A stretch of 62,384 bases of DNA from an uncultured Paracoccaceae bacterium (GCA_938049225.1 CALICM010000008.1:1-62384); one strand, 5' to 3'; positions 25,178-34,128 are shown, counted from the stretch's first letter. The notes: generated by a model not told the origin, from the sequence alone. A program made the numbers and translations.

Positions 25178-25918
25178 ATGGCTGGGCATTCCAAATGGGC
25201 TAATATTCAGCACCGCAAAGGGCGGCAGGATGCGGCGCGGTCGAAGTTATTTTCAAAGCTTTCTAAGGAAATTACCGTCGCCGCAAAAATGGGTGACCCT
25301 GATCCCGAGAAAAACCCACGCCTGCGGTTGGCGGTGAAAGAGGCAAAGTCGCAATCAGTGCCCAAAGATGTGATCGAGCGGGCGATTAAGAAGTCGCAGG
25401 GCGGCGACGCGGAAAGCTATGACGAGATCCGCTACGAGGGATACGGCCCCGAGGGGGTTGCGGTGATCGTCGAGGCGATGACCGATAATCGCAATCGGAC
25501 GGCCTCGAACGTGCGGTCGATTTTCTCCAAGTCCGGTGGCAATCTGGCCGAGACGGGCGCGGTCAGTTTTATGTTCGACCGCAAAGGGCTGATCGTCTAT
25601 GGCCCCGAGGCGGGCGATGCCGACACCGTCATGATGGCGGCTATTGAGGCGGGGGCCGAGGATGTCGAAAGCACTGGGGACGGGCACGAGATTTATTGCG
25701 ACGGTAGCGATCTGAACGATGTGTCAAACGCGCTTGAGGCGGCTTTGGGTGAAAGCGAAACGACCAAGTTGATCTGGAAGCCGCAGACCACGACGCCGCT
25801 GGATCTGGACGGGGCGCAGAAGTTGATGCGGCTCATCGAAAGCTTGGAAGACGACGACGACGTGCAGATCGTGACAGCGAATTTCGACATTTCGGACGAG
25901 GTGATGGAGCAGCTGTAG
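25178..25918 (+). CDS. YebC/PmpR family protein
   Basis: This 246-residue protein has the invariant YebC N-terminus [18 protein letters not shown] and the conserved [20 protein letters not shown] and [23 protein letters not shown] blocks. Family members were described as DNA-binding regulators. Later work on the family also points to ribosome-linked relief of proline stalling, which fits elongation factor P elsewhere in this window only thematically. It is a single gene, ending at a strong terminator shared with the convergent OmpA-fusion gene. Confidence 0.95.
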   Translation: MAGHSKWANIQHRKGRQDAARSKLFSKLSKEITVAAKMGDPDPEKNPRLRLAVKEAKSQSVPKDVIERAIKKSQGGDAESYDEIRYEGYGPEGVAVIVEAMTDNRNRTASNVRSIFSKSGGNLAETGAVSFMFDRKGLIVYGPEAGDADTVMMAAIEAGAEDVESTGDGHEIYCDGSDLNDVSNALEAALGESETTKLIWKPQTTTPLDLDGAQKLMRLIESLEDDDDVQIVTANFDISDEVMEQL

Positions 25919-25960
25919 GTGACGAAAAACGCCTCTTGGCAAATGTCCTGAACATCAAAA

Positions 25961-25983
25961 AAGGGGCCGTTGGGCCCCTTTTC
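25961..25983. terminator. bidirectional intrinsic terminator
   Basis: AAGGGGCC (25961-25968) pairs with GGCCCCTT (25973-25980) around the loop GTTG. It is flanked by an A run on the left and T residues on the right, so it can work on both strands. It sits between the convergent yebC and OmpA-fusion genes. Confidence 0.85.
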
Positions 25984-26007
25984 AATTACGATACCTATAG
26001 GTCTGCG

Positions 26008-27573
26008 TTAGCGGATCCAAACCTCGACGCGACGGTTGCGCTCGCGCCCCTTGAAGTCGTCGTTGCAGCCTACTGGAGACAACTCGCCATAGCCAGCAGC
26101 AGCCAGGCGGATGCTTGACAGTGCGTCTGGCCCGTTGTGTCCGACCAGAGCACGGCGAACCGCCTTGGCCCGGGCGCGGGACAACTCGGCATTGGACGAG
26201 AAGGCGCCGTCGCTGTCGGTGTAACCGACCAGCAGCACTTCCTTTCCCTGGTTTTCAGGCAGTTGCAGATGCTCGACCAGACGATCGAAATCGCGCAGCG
26301 ACTTGTTGTCCAACTCGGTCGATCCAGTTTTGAAGCGGAAGGTGGTCGACAGCCGGGTGGCGCCGTTCAGCTCCAACATCATCTCGCGTAGCATCTTGAG
26401 GGCCAAGGCGTCGTTGGCCTCGCCCGCAGCTGCCATCAGGCGCGTGCTGTCCAGGGCACCTTCGGCGGTGTCAACGCTAAGATCGATGAAGCCTGCCTTT
26501 TGGATCAGCCCGTCCGCGTCAGAGGAGATCGCGAAATCCACCAGACCACGGGCGTGATCCGGCAGCCTGCCACTGTCGGTGAACAGCCGCAGGCGGCGCT
26601 GCAGCGGGTATTCCTCGGTCTTGGCCGAGAAGGCAGTGGCGATCATACGGATGCCGCAGGTCGCGATTAGATCGACGCTTTTCGCCTCGCGCTTTTGCGC
26701 AAAGCCGACATAGCCGATCGCGCCAGGCTCGACCGCCACCCGGTCCGAGATTTCGCCACTCGAGGGCAAGACCACGACGTTTGGCGACATTGCTTCGCCT
26801 GAGGCAGCAAAGATCTGCCCCTCGAATACGCTGCGTGTGCCCGATGTTTCGGGGCGTGAATAGACGGTCACCGGTATGTCTGCACCGCCGATTTCGGACC
26901 AATTGGTGTAACGGCCCGAAAACAGCCCCGAGATTTGATCGACCGACAGTGCGTCAATCTGGTTTTTGGGCGAAACGATCGTCAGGATGCTGTCCACCGC
27001 GATGATGTACTCCTGGTCCAGGTCCAGCAGATCACCGCGACCTTGATCCAGCAACGCGACAACTTCGGACCGGCGCGCCGCGCGCGAGGACATGGCGATA
27101 TGCGTCTCGTCCGCCAGCAAGGCCCTGAGGCCAACGCTTGAGCCAGCGGCCTGGACAGCGACGGTCATCAATTGGTCGCCTGCACCGAAGTCGTCTTTGA
27201 CCATCAGATTTGTCATGTTATCATCATAGGTCTGGCGCGCGGCGACGCTGGACTGCATGACATTGGCATAACCCTCGACCAGCAGGGGCATAAGCTCGTC
27301 ACCAATGGTGTCCGAGCCGCGTACGATCACATCCGCCGCGGAGGTGACGGGTTGCGGGCAACCAGCACCCGAGCAGGCGACTTTGTTGGCCGGTACGCGC
27401 ATGTCGCCGACGGCGGTACGGATGGTTATCACGCCATCCTCGCTGGAGATGAGGGTGCCTTCGACGTTGATCGAGCCGTCTTGGGATTTGAGAGTGATAT
27501 CCTGCGCCGACATCGCAGGGTTCGAAAAGGAGAGTCCGGCCGCGACAAGCGCGGTTGTTGAGAAGCTACGCAT
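26008..27573 (-). CDS. phosphate-type substrate-binding domain fused to OmpA peptidoglycan-binding domain
   Basis: This 521-residue periplasmic protein starts with a signal peptide (about 1-23, ending AMSAQ). A small beta domain with a Cys pair (ACSGAGCP, about 68-75) follows. Then comes a PstS-like periplasmic binding domain (about 80-345; GSDTIGDELMP, SILTIVSPKNQI, RPETSGTRSVFEG) and a C-terminal OmpA domain (about 395-520; GYTDSDGAFSSNAELSRARAKAVRRAL). The OmpA domain would tether it to peptidoglycan. No ABC transporter genes lie nearby, so it may sense or store a ligand rather than feed import. It is transcribed alone. Confidence 0.85.
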   Translation of the reverse strand: MRSFSTTALVAAGLSFSNPAMSAQDITLKSQDGSINVEGTLISSEDGVITIRTAVGDMRVPANKVACSGAGCPQPVTSAADVIVRGSDTIGDELMPLLVEGYANVMQSSVAARQTYDDNMTNLMVKDDFGAGDQLMTVAVQAAGSSVGLRALLADETHIAMSSRAARRSEVVALLDQGRGDLLDLDQEYIIAVDSILTIVSPKNQIDALSVDQISGLFSGRYTNWSEIGGADIPVTVYSRPETSGTRSVFEGQIFAASGEAMSPNVVVLPSSGEISDRVAVEPGAIGYVGFAQKREAKSVDLIATCGIRMIATAFSAKTEEYPLQRRLRLFTDSGRLPDHARGLVDFAISSDADGLIQKAGFIDLSVDTAEGALDSTRLMAAAGEANDALALKMLREMMLELNGATRLSTTFRFKTGSTELDNKSLRDFDRLVEHLQLPENQGKEVLLVGYTDSDGAFSSNAELSRARAKAVRRALVGHNGPDALSSIRLAAAGYGELSPVGCNDDFKGRERNRRVEVWIR

Positions 27574-27754
27574 ACACTGATTCCACTACTACTACAGTTA
27601 CACTGCAACGACTGTGGTCGCGAATTTTGTTATAATTTTGTCATATGCGGGCAATTAGTAAGACGTTAACGCTTAACATGATGAAAATATTTGGTTAAAA
27701 TTTAAAGAATGGGAGAAGGATGTTGCAATGTTACGTTTGTGACGGGCTTACCTG

Positions 27755-28885
27755 ATGTCGGACCGTCCTACTTTTACTCTGGGGATTGAAGAAGAATATC
27801 TGATCGTCGACCGGGAAACCCGCGCCTTGGTGCGCGAACCGGGGTCGAACTTCCTGAAAACCTGTCAGGATGCAGTTGGCGAGCAGGTGACAAACGAGTA
27901 TCTGCAGTGCCAGCTTGAGGTTGGTACCAAGCCCCATCGTGCGGTCTGCGACGCGGTGGCCGAACTGGCGGGCCTACGCCGCCGCATCGCCAGGGCCGCC
28001 GAGGCGCATGGGTTCGCGGCGATCGCGGCCTCGACCCATCCGTTCAGCCGCTGGCGGGCACAGACTCACACCCGCAAGGACCGGTACAACACCCTGCGCA
28101 GCGATCTGGGCCAGGCGGTGCGGCGGATGCTGATCTGCGGGATGCACATCCACATCGGGATCGAGGACGAGGATCTGCGCGTCGATCTGATGAACCAGGC
28201 GACCTATCTGTTGCCGCATCTTTTGGCGCTGAGCTGCTCGTCGCCCTATTGGGAGGGGGATGATACTGGGTTGGCATCATACCGCTTGACGGTGTTCGAT
28301 GCCCTGCCGCGGACGGGTCTGCCCGATGAGTTGGGGTCGTACAATGAATATCGGCGGCTGGTGGGGCATCTGGTCAAGGCGGGTTGTATCGAGGATGCGA
28401 CCAAGATCTGGTGGGACATCCGCCCGTCGGACAAGTTCCCGACCGTGGAGCAACGGATTACGGATGTGTGCAGCCGTTTGGCCGATGTGGGGGCGATCGC
28501 CGCATTATACCAGGCCAGCATGGCGTATTTGTACCGGCTGAAGACCCGCAACCAGCGCTGGCGGTTGTACCCGCGCACCGCGATCATGGAGAACCGTTGG
28601 CGGGCGCAGCGTTACGGCGTTGCAGACAAACTGGTCGATCACGGTCGGTCGCGTTTGGTGCCCTTCGCCGAACTGGTCGAAGAGATGGTGGATATGTTCG
28701 GCCCGGACGCCGAACTGATGGGCTGTCGCCCAGAGTTGGGGCGCCTGCGGCTGATCGCACGGGACGGGACCTCAGCCGACCGGCAGCGCGCGGCTTATGC
28801 GGCGGCTGAGGCGGCGGGTGCGGATGACGGGGGGTGTGCACGGGCTGTAGTGGATCATTTGATCGCGGAGTTCACAGAAAGCTAG
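27755..28885 (+). CDS. YbdK family carboxylate-amine ligase (GCS2-type)
   Basis: This 376-residue protein of the glutamate-cysteine ligase type 2 family starts TLGIEEEYLIVD, the family signature. It contains GMHIHIGIEDE (about 130-140) and an Arg-rich ATP-binding end (NRWRAQRYG). YbdK-type proteins show weak gamma-glutamyl-cysteine ligase activity in vitro; the in vivo role is unsettled. ATG at 27755 has only a weak ribosome site. The 180 bases upstream are AT-rich and hold the divergent promoters. Its 3' end overlaps the convergent DUF3052 gene by four bases. Confidence 0.9.
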   Translation: MSDRPTFTLGIEEEYLIVDRETRALVREPGSNFLKTCQDAVGEQVTNEYLQCQLEVGTKPHRAVCDAVAELAGLRRRIARAAEAHGFAAIAASTHPFSRWRAQTHTRKDRYNTLRSDLGQAVRRMLICGMHIHIGIEDEDLRVDLMNQATYLLPHLLALSCSSPYWEGDDTGLASYRLTVFDALPRTGLPDELGSYNEYRRLVGHLVKAGCIEDATKIWWDIRPSDKFPTVEQRITDVCSRLADVGAIAALYQASMAYLYRLKTRNQRWRLYPRTAIMENRWRAQRYGVADKLVDHGRSRLVPFAELVEEMVDMFGPDAELMGCRPELGRLRLIARDGTSADRQRAAYAAAEAAGADDGGCARAVVDHLIAEFTES

Positions 28886-29292
28886 CTAGTGCGCAACTCT
28901 TTGCGGATCATAAGTTTTAACCCAGACCAGATATCGTCGACCGCACAAACTTTGACGTCGACAAGGCCCAGGGGTAGGGCGATCTCGCGGATCGTGTCCT
29001 CGGTGATATCGGTGGGGATCTTGGCGGCCTTCTTGGGCCACGAGGCCCAGACGAAACCGTTTTGCCTGATCTGATGCCGGGCCCGGGTCAGGCGCCGACG
29101 CAGATGGTGCGCGTCTGTTGTGAAAATATGAATCGCATCAACGGGCCAGCGGGGTTTTTTCAGCTGAGTCAGAGTGGGGGTGTGTGCGATGACCTCGGCA
29201 AGGACGCTGGCTGGCATGCCCTCAAACACCACACGCATTCCATCTTTAATCGAGAGTTTCTGGGCCAGTGGTGTTTTTGAATGGCCTGGCAT
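28882..29292 (-). CDS. DUF3052-like protein
   Basis: This 136-residue cytoplasmic protein reads PGHSKTPLAQKLSIKDGMRVVF at the start. It ends with the block WASWPKKAAKIPTDITEDTIRE then GLVDVKVCAVDDIWSGLKLMIRKE, which is typical of the DUF3052 family. The function is unknown. It is often found as a single small gene. The start ATG at 29292 has no clear ribosome site. It is convergent with ybdK. Confidence 0.75.
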   Translation of the reverse strand: MPGHSKTPLAQKLSIKDGMRVVFEGMPASVLAEVIAHTPTLTQLKKPRWPVDAIHIFTTDAHHLRRRLTRARHQIRQNGFVWASWPKKAAKIPTDITEDTIREIALPLGLVDVKVCAVDDIWSGLKLMIRKELRTS

Positions 29293-29422
29293 GAGTCAAT
29301 TTGCTGTTAAGTTGCCGCCTGCAGAGACGATCACGAACTGATCGCGCTCTGCTTCACACAAGTTAAACAGCGCTGCTCGCAAAGGCAAACCCGACGCCCA
29401 TTGGGGGCGCCGGGCGGCGGCT

Positions 29423-29695
29423 TTAGCTTTCTGTTACAAGCTGCTCAAGGATTTTCTCGTTCTTGGCGGCCTCGATCTTGTTGATACGATCTGCACTGGC
29501 GCGGTCATCGATGCGGTATTTGACGAAGTTCACCAGCGATAGCGTGAGCAGGAAGACCCCCATTCCCCAATAGCCCTTGGTTGAAAGTGGCACATCGCTG
29601 AGCCAGATCGACAGGGCAAGCATGCCATAGGCGATGACAACGCCGGCGAAGTTGAACGAGGTATAAATTGCATTGGATTGTTCTTGGTTTTGCAT
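29423..29695 (-). CDS. YiaA/YiaB family small inner-membrane protein
   Basis: This 90-residue protein has two membrane helices (about 14-33 and 43-61) separated by the conserved KGYW turn, matching the YiaAB two-helix domain. A charged C-terminal helix (RASADRINKIEAAKNEK) faces the cytoplasm. It follows the PspA/IM30 gene by 28 bases and is presumably co-transcribed with it. The pairing suggests a membrane-stress role for this small operon under the TetR regulator upstream. Confidence 0.85.
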   Translation of the reverse strand: MQNQEQSNAIYTSFNFAGVVIAYGMLALSIWLSDVPLSTKGYWGMGVFLLTLSLVNFVKYRIDDRASADRINKIEAAKNEKILEQLVTES

Positions 29696-29723
29696 CGGTT
29701 TTCTCTTTGGGTTGGTTCGGGGT

Positions 29724-30401
29724 TCAATTGGTTTTCTTCAGACGCGCCAGCACGTCTTGCGGGCGTGTTCGGGTGGCCGGACCATAGCCTGCGTCGGCCA
29801 TGCGTTCGGCTGCGTTGGTGTGACCCAGGCTCGTCTCGATCTCGGCCCTGATCTCGTCCGTCTCGAACGGATCGTCCTGGCCCAGGATGCGGGTGACCAA
29901 GGCCTCGGCCTCGGCCAGATGTGCGCCAGGGGTCTGCGCCCCACGGATGGCGCGCTGGCCGCGACGTTCTTGCTCGACCGCTTTGGCTGTTGCTGCGGCC
30001 TGCCGCAGATCTGCCATGCGGCGGGGCGCACCAGACAAGCTGTGGCGTAGACGCGCGATGCGGGCTGCAAGGGTGGCACGGGTCGCGTTGCGTGCCGCCT
30101 GCTCGTTTTCCAGATCTGCCAATGCCGTCGCGCCGACGGTCGCCTGCGCCTCGTCGCCCGCCTTAAGAGCGGCCCGCACCCGGGGCTCGAGATCGGCGAT
30201 GCGGTTGGCGATCACCTCAAGCTGCCGCTCCTCCAACCGGTCGCGTTTGATCAGCCCAGTCAACGACAGTTTGGCGGCATTCATGCCCGCTTCGGCGTCG
30301 CGGATTTTTTGGTTCAACAAGGCAACCGCGTTGCGGTCGATCAGGGTGTCCTCGGCCTCGGCCAATTGGCCGCGCAGGAGGGTGTTTAGGGTTTTCAACA
30401 T
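29724..30401 (-). CDS. PspA/IM30 family protein
   Basis: This 225-residue, almost fully helical protein has long heptad-rich coiled coils. It matches PspA/IM30 in the opening MLKTLNTLLRG and the following ALLNQKIRDAEAGMNAAK segment. PspA proteins assemble on damaged inner membranes and limit proton leakage. The gene lies 28 bases upstream of the YiaAB-type gene. A TGAAC-AAA-GTTCA palindrome sits 15 bases upstream of its start and a second TGAAC-AGT-GTTCA 72 bases upstream, so repression by the TetR protein encoded next is likely. Confidence 0.87.
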   Translation of the reverse strand: MLKTLNTLLRGQLAEAEDTLIDRNAVALLNQKIRDAEAGMNAAKLSLTGLIKRDRLEERQLEVIANRIADLEPRVRAALKAGDEAQATVGATALADLENEQAARNATRATLAARIARLRHSLSGAPRRMADLRQAAATAKAVEQERRGQRAIRGAQTPGAHLAEAEALVTRILGQDDPFETDEIRAEIETSLGHTNAAERMADAGYGPATRTRPQDVLARLKKTN

Positions 30402-30416
30402 ATGCGCTTCCTTTCG

Positions 30417-30429
30417 TGAACAAAGTTCA
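30417..30429. promoter_or_regulatory. candidate TetR operator O1 (pspA promoter)
   Basis: TGAACAAAGTTCA is a perfect TGAAC-N3-GTTCA palindrome. It lies 15 bases upstream of the pspA-like start codon, where it would block transcription start or elongation. Matching palindromes occur at 30474 and 31104 around the neighbouring tetR gene. Confidence 0.6.
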
Positions 30430-30473
30430 TGAAAACTGTATGACGAAAGCGTGATCAGCCGTCAACTAAAAAA

Positions 30474-30486
30474 TGAACAGTGTTCA
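30474..30486. promoter_or_regulatory. candidate TetR operator O2 (between tetR and pspA)
   Basis: TGAACAGTGTTCA is a perfect 13-base palindrome (TGAACA-G-TGTTCA), starting 57 bases from operator O1. It lies 12 bases past the tetR stop, in the leader or promoter of the pspA-yiaA operon. The flanking GTCAAC/GTTGAC adds partial symmetry. Confidence 0.6.
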
Positions 30487-30498
30487 GTTGACGTTACG

Positions 30499-31089
30499 TC
30501 ACCTGGTGGCGGCGCGTAACATCATCTCCATGACTTTGGGCACTTCCGGCGCGGGCACGGCCGAGATCCGGGACTGCACACTAAGCAAAACGATGCCATG
30601 GACTGAGGCAAACAAACCACGGACCAACAGGCCCACATCATGCTCGGACAAATCGGGGCGCAGGGTTCGGACCGGCTCGGCGATGATTTCGAACAACTGG
30701 CCAACGGCGCCCTGGTACCAATCCGGTGTCGCGCTGTCGTCGGCGGTCAGCTGGGTATCGAACAGGGCTTGCCAGCGGGTGGTATTGTTCTGCGCATAGA
30801 CGAAATAGGCATTGGCCATCGCGATCAACCGGTTCACCGGCGGGCCATCGCGGTGCTCTGCGACCGCTGCGGCGACCTCGCCGCCCAGCGCGCGAAAGGT
30901 GCGGGCATTCACCTGCAGGGCCAGGGCATCCATATCCTCGAACACCGTATAGATCCCACCCAAGGCACAATCGGCCTCGCGGGCGACGTCCCGCGCCCTA
31001 AGCGCACCCAGACCGTTCGCGGTGATGAGTTTTTCGGCGGCCGTGACAAGCCGCTCCGTTAGCTCGCGCCGACGCTCTTCCCGTTTCAT
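30499..31089 (-). CDS. TetR family transcriptional regulator
   Basis: This 196-residue protein has an N-terminal TetR helix-turn-helix (about 10-55; LITANGLGALRARDVAREADCALGGIYTVF is split here over helices 2-4) and a helical ligand-binding C-terminal domain. It is probably a dimeric repressor. Three matching TGAAC-N3-GTTCA palindromes lie upstream of its own start (31104) and upstream of the following pspA-yiaA genes (30474, 30417). This strongly suggests autoregulation and control of the pspA operon. The inducer is unknown. It may sense a membrane-active or hydrophobic compound, which is inference. Confidence 0.9.
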   Translation of the reverse strand: MKREERRRELTERLVTAAEKLITANGLGALRARDVAREADCALGGIYTVFEDMDALALQVNARTFRALGGEVAAAVAEHRDGPPVNRLIAMANAYFVYAQNNTTRWQALFDTQLTADDSATPDWYQGAVGQLFEIIAEPVRTLRPDLSEHDVGLLVRGLFASVHGIVLLSVQSRISAVPAPEVPKVMEMMLRAATR

Positions 31090-31102
31090 AGGCCCCCCAA
31101 GA

Positions 31103-31117
31103 TTGAACTGGGTTCAA
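31103..31117. promoter_or_regulatory. candidate TetR operator O3 (tetR promoter)
   Basis: TTGAACTGGGTTCAA is a perfect TTGAAC-N3-GTTCAA palindrome ending 14 bases before the tetR start codon. It extends the TGAAC-N3-GTTCA core shared with operators O1 and O2 by one base pair per arm. This is the expected place for an autoregulatory site. Confidence 0.65.
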
Positions 31118-31244
31118 AGCTAACCTGGCGAGTTGTTGCAGGCAAGGCTGGATCAGTTTGCCCCAACGCGAAGCCAATTATGGGAAGGACTTTGTCAGTC
31201 GTATTGACTGAGCACGAGGCCCGTCCGAGCCCCGCGCTGCTTTA

Positions 31245-31277
31245 CGCCGGAAAGTCGCATTTGCGCTTTCACCGGCG
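31245..31277 (-). terminator. hairpin downstream of the first RTX metallopeptidase gene
   Basis: CGCCGGAAAG (31245-31254) pairs with CTTTC-A-CCGGCG (31266-31277) with one bulge. It lies 11 bases past the stop of the leftward gene. No T tract follows, so it is a candidate 3' stabiliser or weak terminator. Confidence 0.35.
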
Positions 31278-31287
31278 GACCATGGAT

Positions 31288-32562
31288 CTAAACCGACAGA
31301 TCATCTGCCAATTCGGTCAGAACTGCGTTGTTCACGCTCAGCCTATCGCCATCACCGAAGTCGAGTATAACGCTGTTGTCCTTTTGGGTTGCGAACTCAA
31401 GCGCATCGTTGGCGGTGTCGAACCCAAACCCGGTCAGATCGATCACATCCACATCGTCGCGGAAATCGCGGATCCGGTCGTGATCATTCCCTTCGCGGAA
31501 GACAAATGTGTCGGACCGCTTGCCGCCGATCAGGATATCGCGACCCGCGCCGCCGATAAGCAGGTCGTCACCGCCGCCACCGAAAATCTTGTCTTTACCA
31601 TTCCCGCCAAACAGGATGTCATTGCCTTTGCCGCCCTTAATGGTATTGCCGCCACCGTTGCCCCGGATTGAATCGTCACCGCGGCCTCCGGAAAGCATGT
31701 TGGCGGCCTCGTTTCCGCGGATCAAGTCGCTCGCGGCGCCGCCGTTGGCGTTTTCGATGACCGTTCCAAATGCAATCGATACATCCGGATAGTCGCCGAA
31801 CTGCGAAAGACCACCCTGTCGCAGGCTGATCACAACCCCATCTTTGTCACCTTTTGCGTCGAAGGTGTCTATTCCACCGGTGTCCCAAACGGCGTCCACA
31901 GTCTGGACACGCGAACCGGTATAGGTCGTGTCGTCGGTATTGTAATCTGCCGCACCCCAGATCTGTTGCAGGGCCAGAATGTCGTACTGCAGCATTGGGT
32001 CGCCCAACATCCCATTGTCGGGGTTCACTGTGTAGGACATCAGGCTGTACTTTTGGTTGTCAGTGCCTTTGGGAACCACCGGCTCTTCAAAGGGGTGCCC
32101 CAGTCCCAGCGCATGGCCCAACTCATGCAGAATAAGGTCAGCCTCAAACCCTAAATTGGCAAGGTCGATTAGGTTGTTGAACCCCGCAAAACCATAGAAA
32201 AAATCAACATCATTACCGGTTTTGGATATCTCGAAGCCGCCTATGCCAGCGCTGTCCTCGGGTTGGTCGATCTTAGCGATCTCAAGAAACACGCCGGTTT
32301 CCTCGTCCGGAACCTCTGAAAGTTGCTGGAAGTCGACGTTCAAAAAGGTCTCGATATGCTCCATCGCCTCGATGAGGGCTTGTTGCTCAGCTGCTGTAAG
32401 CGCAGTCCAGCCTGTGAACTCTTCAGCAACGAGCTCCGACGGCGTTGTGCCCGTCAAAACCCAGTTAACCACGATGCGCTGGTCTTCGGTGGTGTTTAGT
32501 GAGTTCACCTCAAGGAGGTCTGGCGAAGTCATACTCCGTATGATTCTATTGAAGTCGGCCAT
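31288..32562 (-). CDS. serralysin-like (M10) RTX metallopeptidase A
   Basis: This 424-residue protein has the zinc motif HELGHALGLGH (H146, E147, H150, H156) and a Met-turn SLMSY (M175), placing it in the metzincin M10/serralysin group. From about 262 to 350 there are calcium-binding RTX nonapeptides (GGRGDD, GGKGND, GGNGKD, GGGGDD, GGAGRD). A C-terminal DFRDDVDVIDLTGFG block follows, typical of type I secretion signals. There is no Sec signal. It should be secreted by a type I exporter, which is not encoded in this window. It is a tandem paralogue of the next gene and shares the C-terminal half closely. Confidence 0.85.
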   Translation of the reverse strand: MADFNRIIRSMTSPDLLEVNSLNTTEDQRIVVNWVLTGTTPSELVAEEFTGWTALTAAEQQALIEAMEHIETFLNVDFQQLSEVPDEETGVFLEIAKIDQPEDSAGIGGFEISKTGNDVDFFYGFAGFNNLIDLANLGFEADLILHELGHALGLGHPFEEPVVPKGTDNQKYSLMSYTVNPDNGMLGDPMLQYDILALQQIWGAADYNTDDTTYTGSRVQTVDAVWDTGGIDTFDAKGDKDGVVISLRQGGLSQFGDYPDVSIAFGTVIENANGGAASDLIRGNEAANMLSGGRGDDSIRGNGGGNTIKGGKGNDILFGGNGKDKIFGGGGDDLLIGGAGRDILIGGKRSDTFVFREGNDHDRIRDFRDDVDVIDLTGFGFDTANDALEFATQKDNSVILDFGDGDRLSVNNAVLTELADDLSV

Positions 32563-32670
32563 TTTTGGTATTTTCTATTACATTGGCCTCACTCCAATAG
32601 AATCCCAATGGCCCCGGAGTTGAGCCAAAATAAGACAGATTTATCGCAAACATTAGATGCCTTGGACGGG

Positions 32671-33924
32671 TCAGATAAGTAAGTCGTCTGCCAGGTCCGT
32701 CAGAATCCCATTTTTAATCTTCAAACGGTCGCCATCCCCGAAGTCAAAGACTACGGATTTCTTCTTTTGGACGGCAAACTCCAGCGCGTCGCGTCTGTTG
32801 TCGAACCCAAAGTCGGTCAGATCGATCACATCCACGTCGTCGCGGAAATCACGGATCAGGTCGCGGTCATATCCTTCGCGAAAAATAAATGTGTCAGAAT
32901 GTTTGCCGCCGACAAGCACATCGTTGCCTTGGTTTCCAACCACGACATCACCGCCGCCACCGCCAAAGACTTTGTCCTTGCCCCAACCGCCAGACAATTT
33001 GTCATTGCCGCCGTCACCCATGATCTGGTCATTGCCTGAATTTCCGCGGATCCCATCCGCGCCCCGCCCGCCGGACAAAACGTTGTTGATGGCGTTTCCG
33101 TCGATCTGATCCCAGCCGTCGCCGCCCTTGGCATTCTCAATCACCGTGCCGAAAGTGATCACAACGTCATCGTAATTCCCAAAGCGCGAAAACTCGCCCT
33201 CGCGCAGGCTGATTTTTACGCCTTTGGTGTAACCGCTTGCGTCAAATACATCGATGCCGCCAGTGTCCCATACAGCGTCGACAGTGCTGGTTCGTTTACC
33301 GGTGTAGCTGCTGTCGCCGACCTTGTAGCTAGCCGCGCCCCAAATGTCTTGCAACGCCAGGATGTCGTAAAGCATCATCGCGTCGCTATCCAACCCATTG
33401 TCTGGATTGGAGCTGTAAGACATCACCGTGTACTTGTTGCTGTCCGTCCCCGCCGGTACGAAAGGCGCGTCAAAGGAATGCTTTAGTCCCATCGCATGCC
33501 CGAGTTCGTGCAGGATCAAGGGGGCGTCGCGGCTAATGTTGATCGCATTGTCAAAGAGCGCGAAGCTATCGAAGTCGCTGACGGTGTTGCCGAAGTAGGA
33601 GGCAGAATAGCCGCCCAGACCGGCCGTGTTGCCTGATAAATTGACTTTGCCAATGATCAGATCTGGATCGTTGTCATTGGTGACAAGCTGGAAATCGACG
33701 TTCAAAAACGTCTCAACATGTTCCATCTGTTCAATGACCGCCTGCCTCTCGAAGTTCGAAAGGGCCCGCCACCCGCTATATTCCCCCCTTAGGATGTCAG
33801 GCTCGGACGCGCCGGGAAGTGTCCATGTGACGACTTCGCGCGGTTGCCCGGTTGTGTTGAAGGGGTTTTTGTCCACAAGGAACGGGAATTGCATCGAGTT
33901 AATGATTGTTGTCAGGTCGTCCAT
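32671..33924 (-). CDS. serralysin-like (M10) RTX metallopeptidase B
   Basis: This 417-residue paralogue of the neighbouring peptidase has zinc motif HELGHAMGLKH (H139, E140, H143, H149), Met-turn TVMSY (M168), RTX repeats (about 255-345) and the same C-terminal DFRDDVDVIDLTDFGFD block. The N-termini match over FIxxM and GWRALS-type segments, so the pair arose by tandem duplication. I chose ATG at 33924, preceded by GAAGAGAG, and it aligns with the paralogue's start. A longer frame to 33972 lacks a ribosome site. The RTX repeats are more degenerate than in copy A. The promoter region is shared with divergent pccB. Confidence 0.83.
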   Translation of the reverse strand: MDDLTTIINSMQFPFLVDKNPFNTTGQPREVVTWTLPGASEPDILRGEYSGWRALSNFERQAVIEQMEHVETFLNVDFQLVTNDNDPDLIIGKVNLSGNTAGLGGYSASYFGNTVSDFDSFALFDNAINISRDAPLILHELGHAMGLKHSFDAPFVPAGTDSNKYTVMSYSSNPDNGLDSDAMMLYDILALQDIWGAASYKVGDSSYTGKRTSTVDAVWDTGGIDVFDASGYTKGVKISLREGEFSRFGNYDDVVITFGTVIENAKGGDGWDQIDGNAINNVLSGGRGADGIRGNSGNDQIMGDGGNDKLSGGWGKDKVFGGGGGDVVVGNQGNDVLVGGKHSDTFIFREGYDRDLIRDFRDDVDVIDLTDFGFDNRRDALEFAVQKKKSVVFDFGDGDRLKIKNGILTDLADDLLI

Positions 33925-34128
33925 CGGATCTCTCTTCAGTGTGCCGCCCCAGCAAACATATGACTGAGGCAAGATTTAGCCTCAACCCCCAAAAAACAAC
34001 CTATTTGGAATTGTGCGACTTAGTGGAAGATCGTGTCGTGAATTGTGAAAAGCCACCAAAATCCTCTGTCCAAGGCGGGCGTGTTTGCCTAGGGTCCAGG
34101 GCAAGATCCAATACGCGGAGGCTGCCCA

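Noticed and set aside
29395-29415. Terminator after the yiaA-like gene
   Set aside because: Only a five-base GGGCG/CGCCC stem with a poor tail. Too weak to call.
33964-33983. TGAGGC...GCCTCA inverted repeat as a regulator site for pccB
   Set aside because: A single copy with an eight-base spacer and no matching site elsewhere in the locus. It could be chance.
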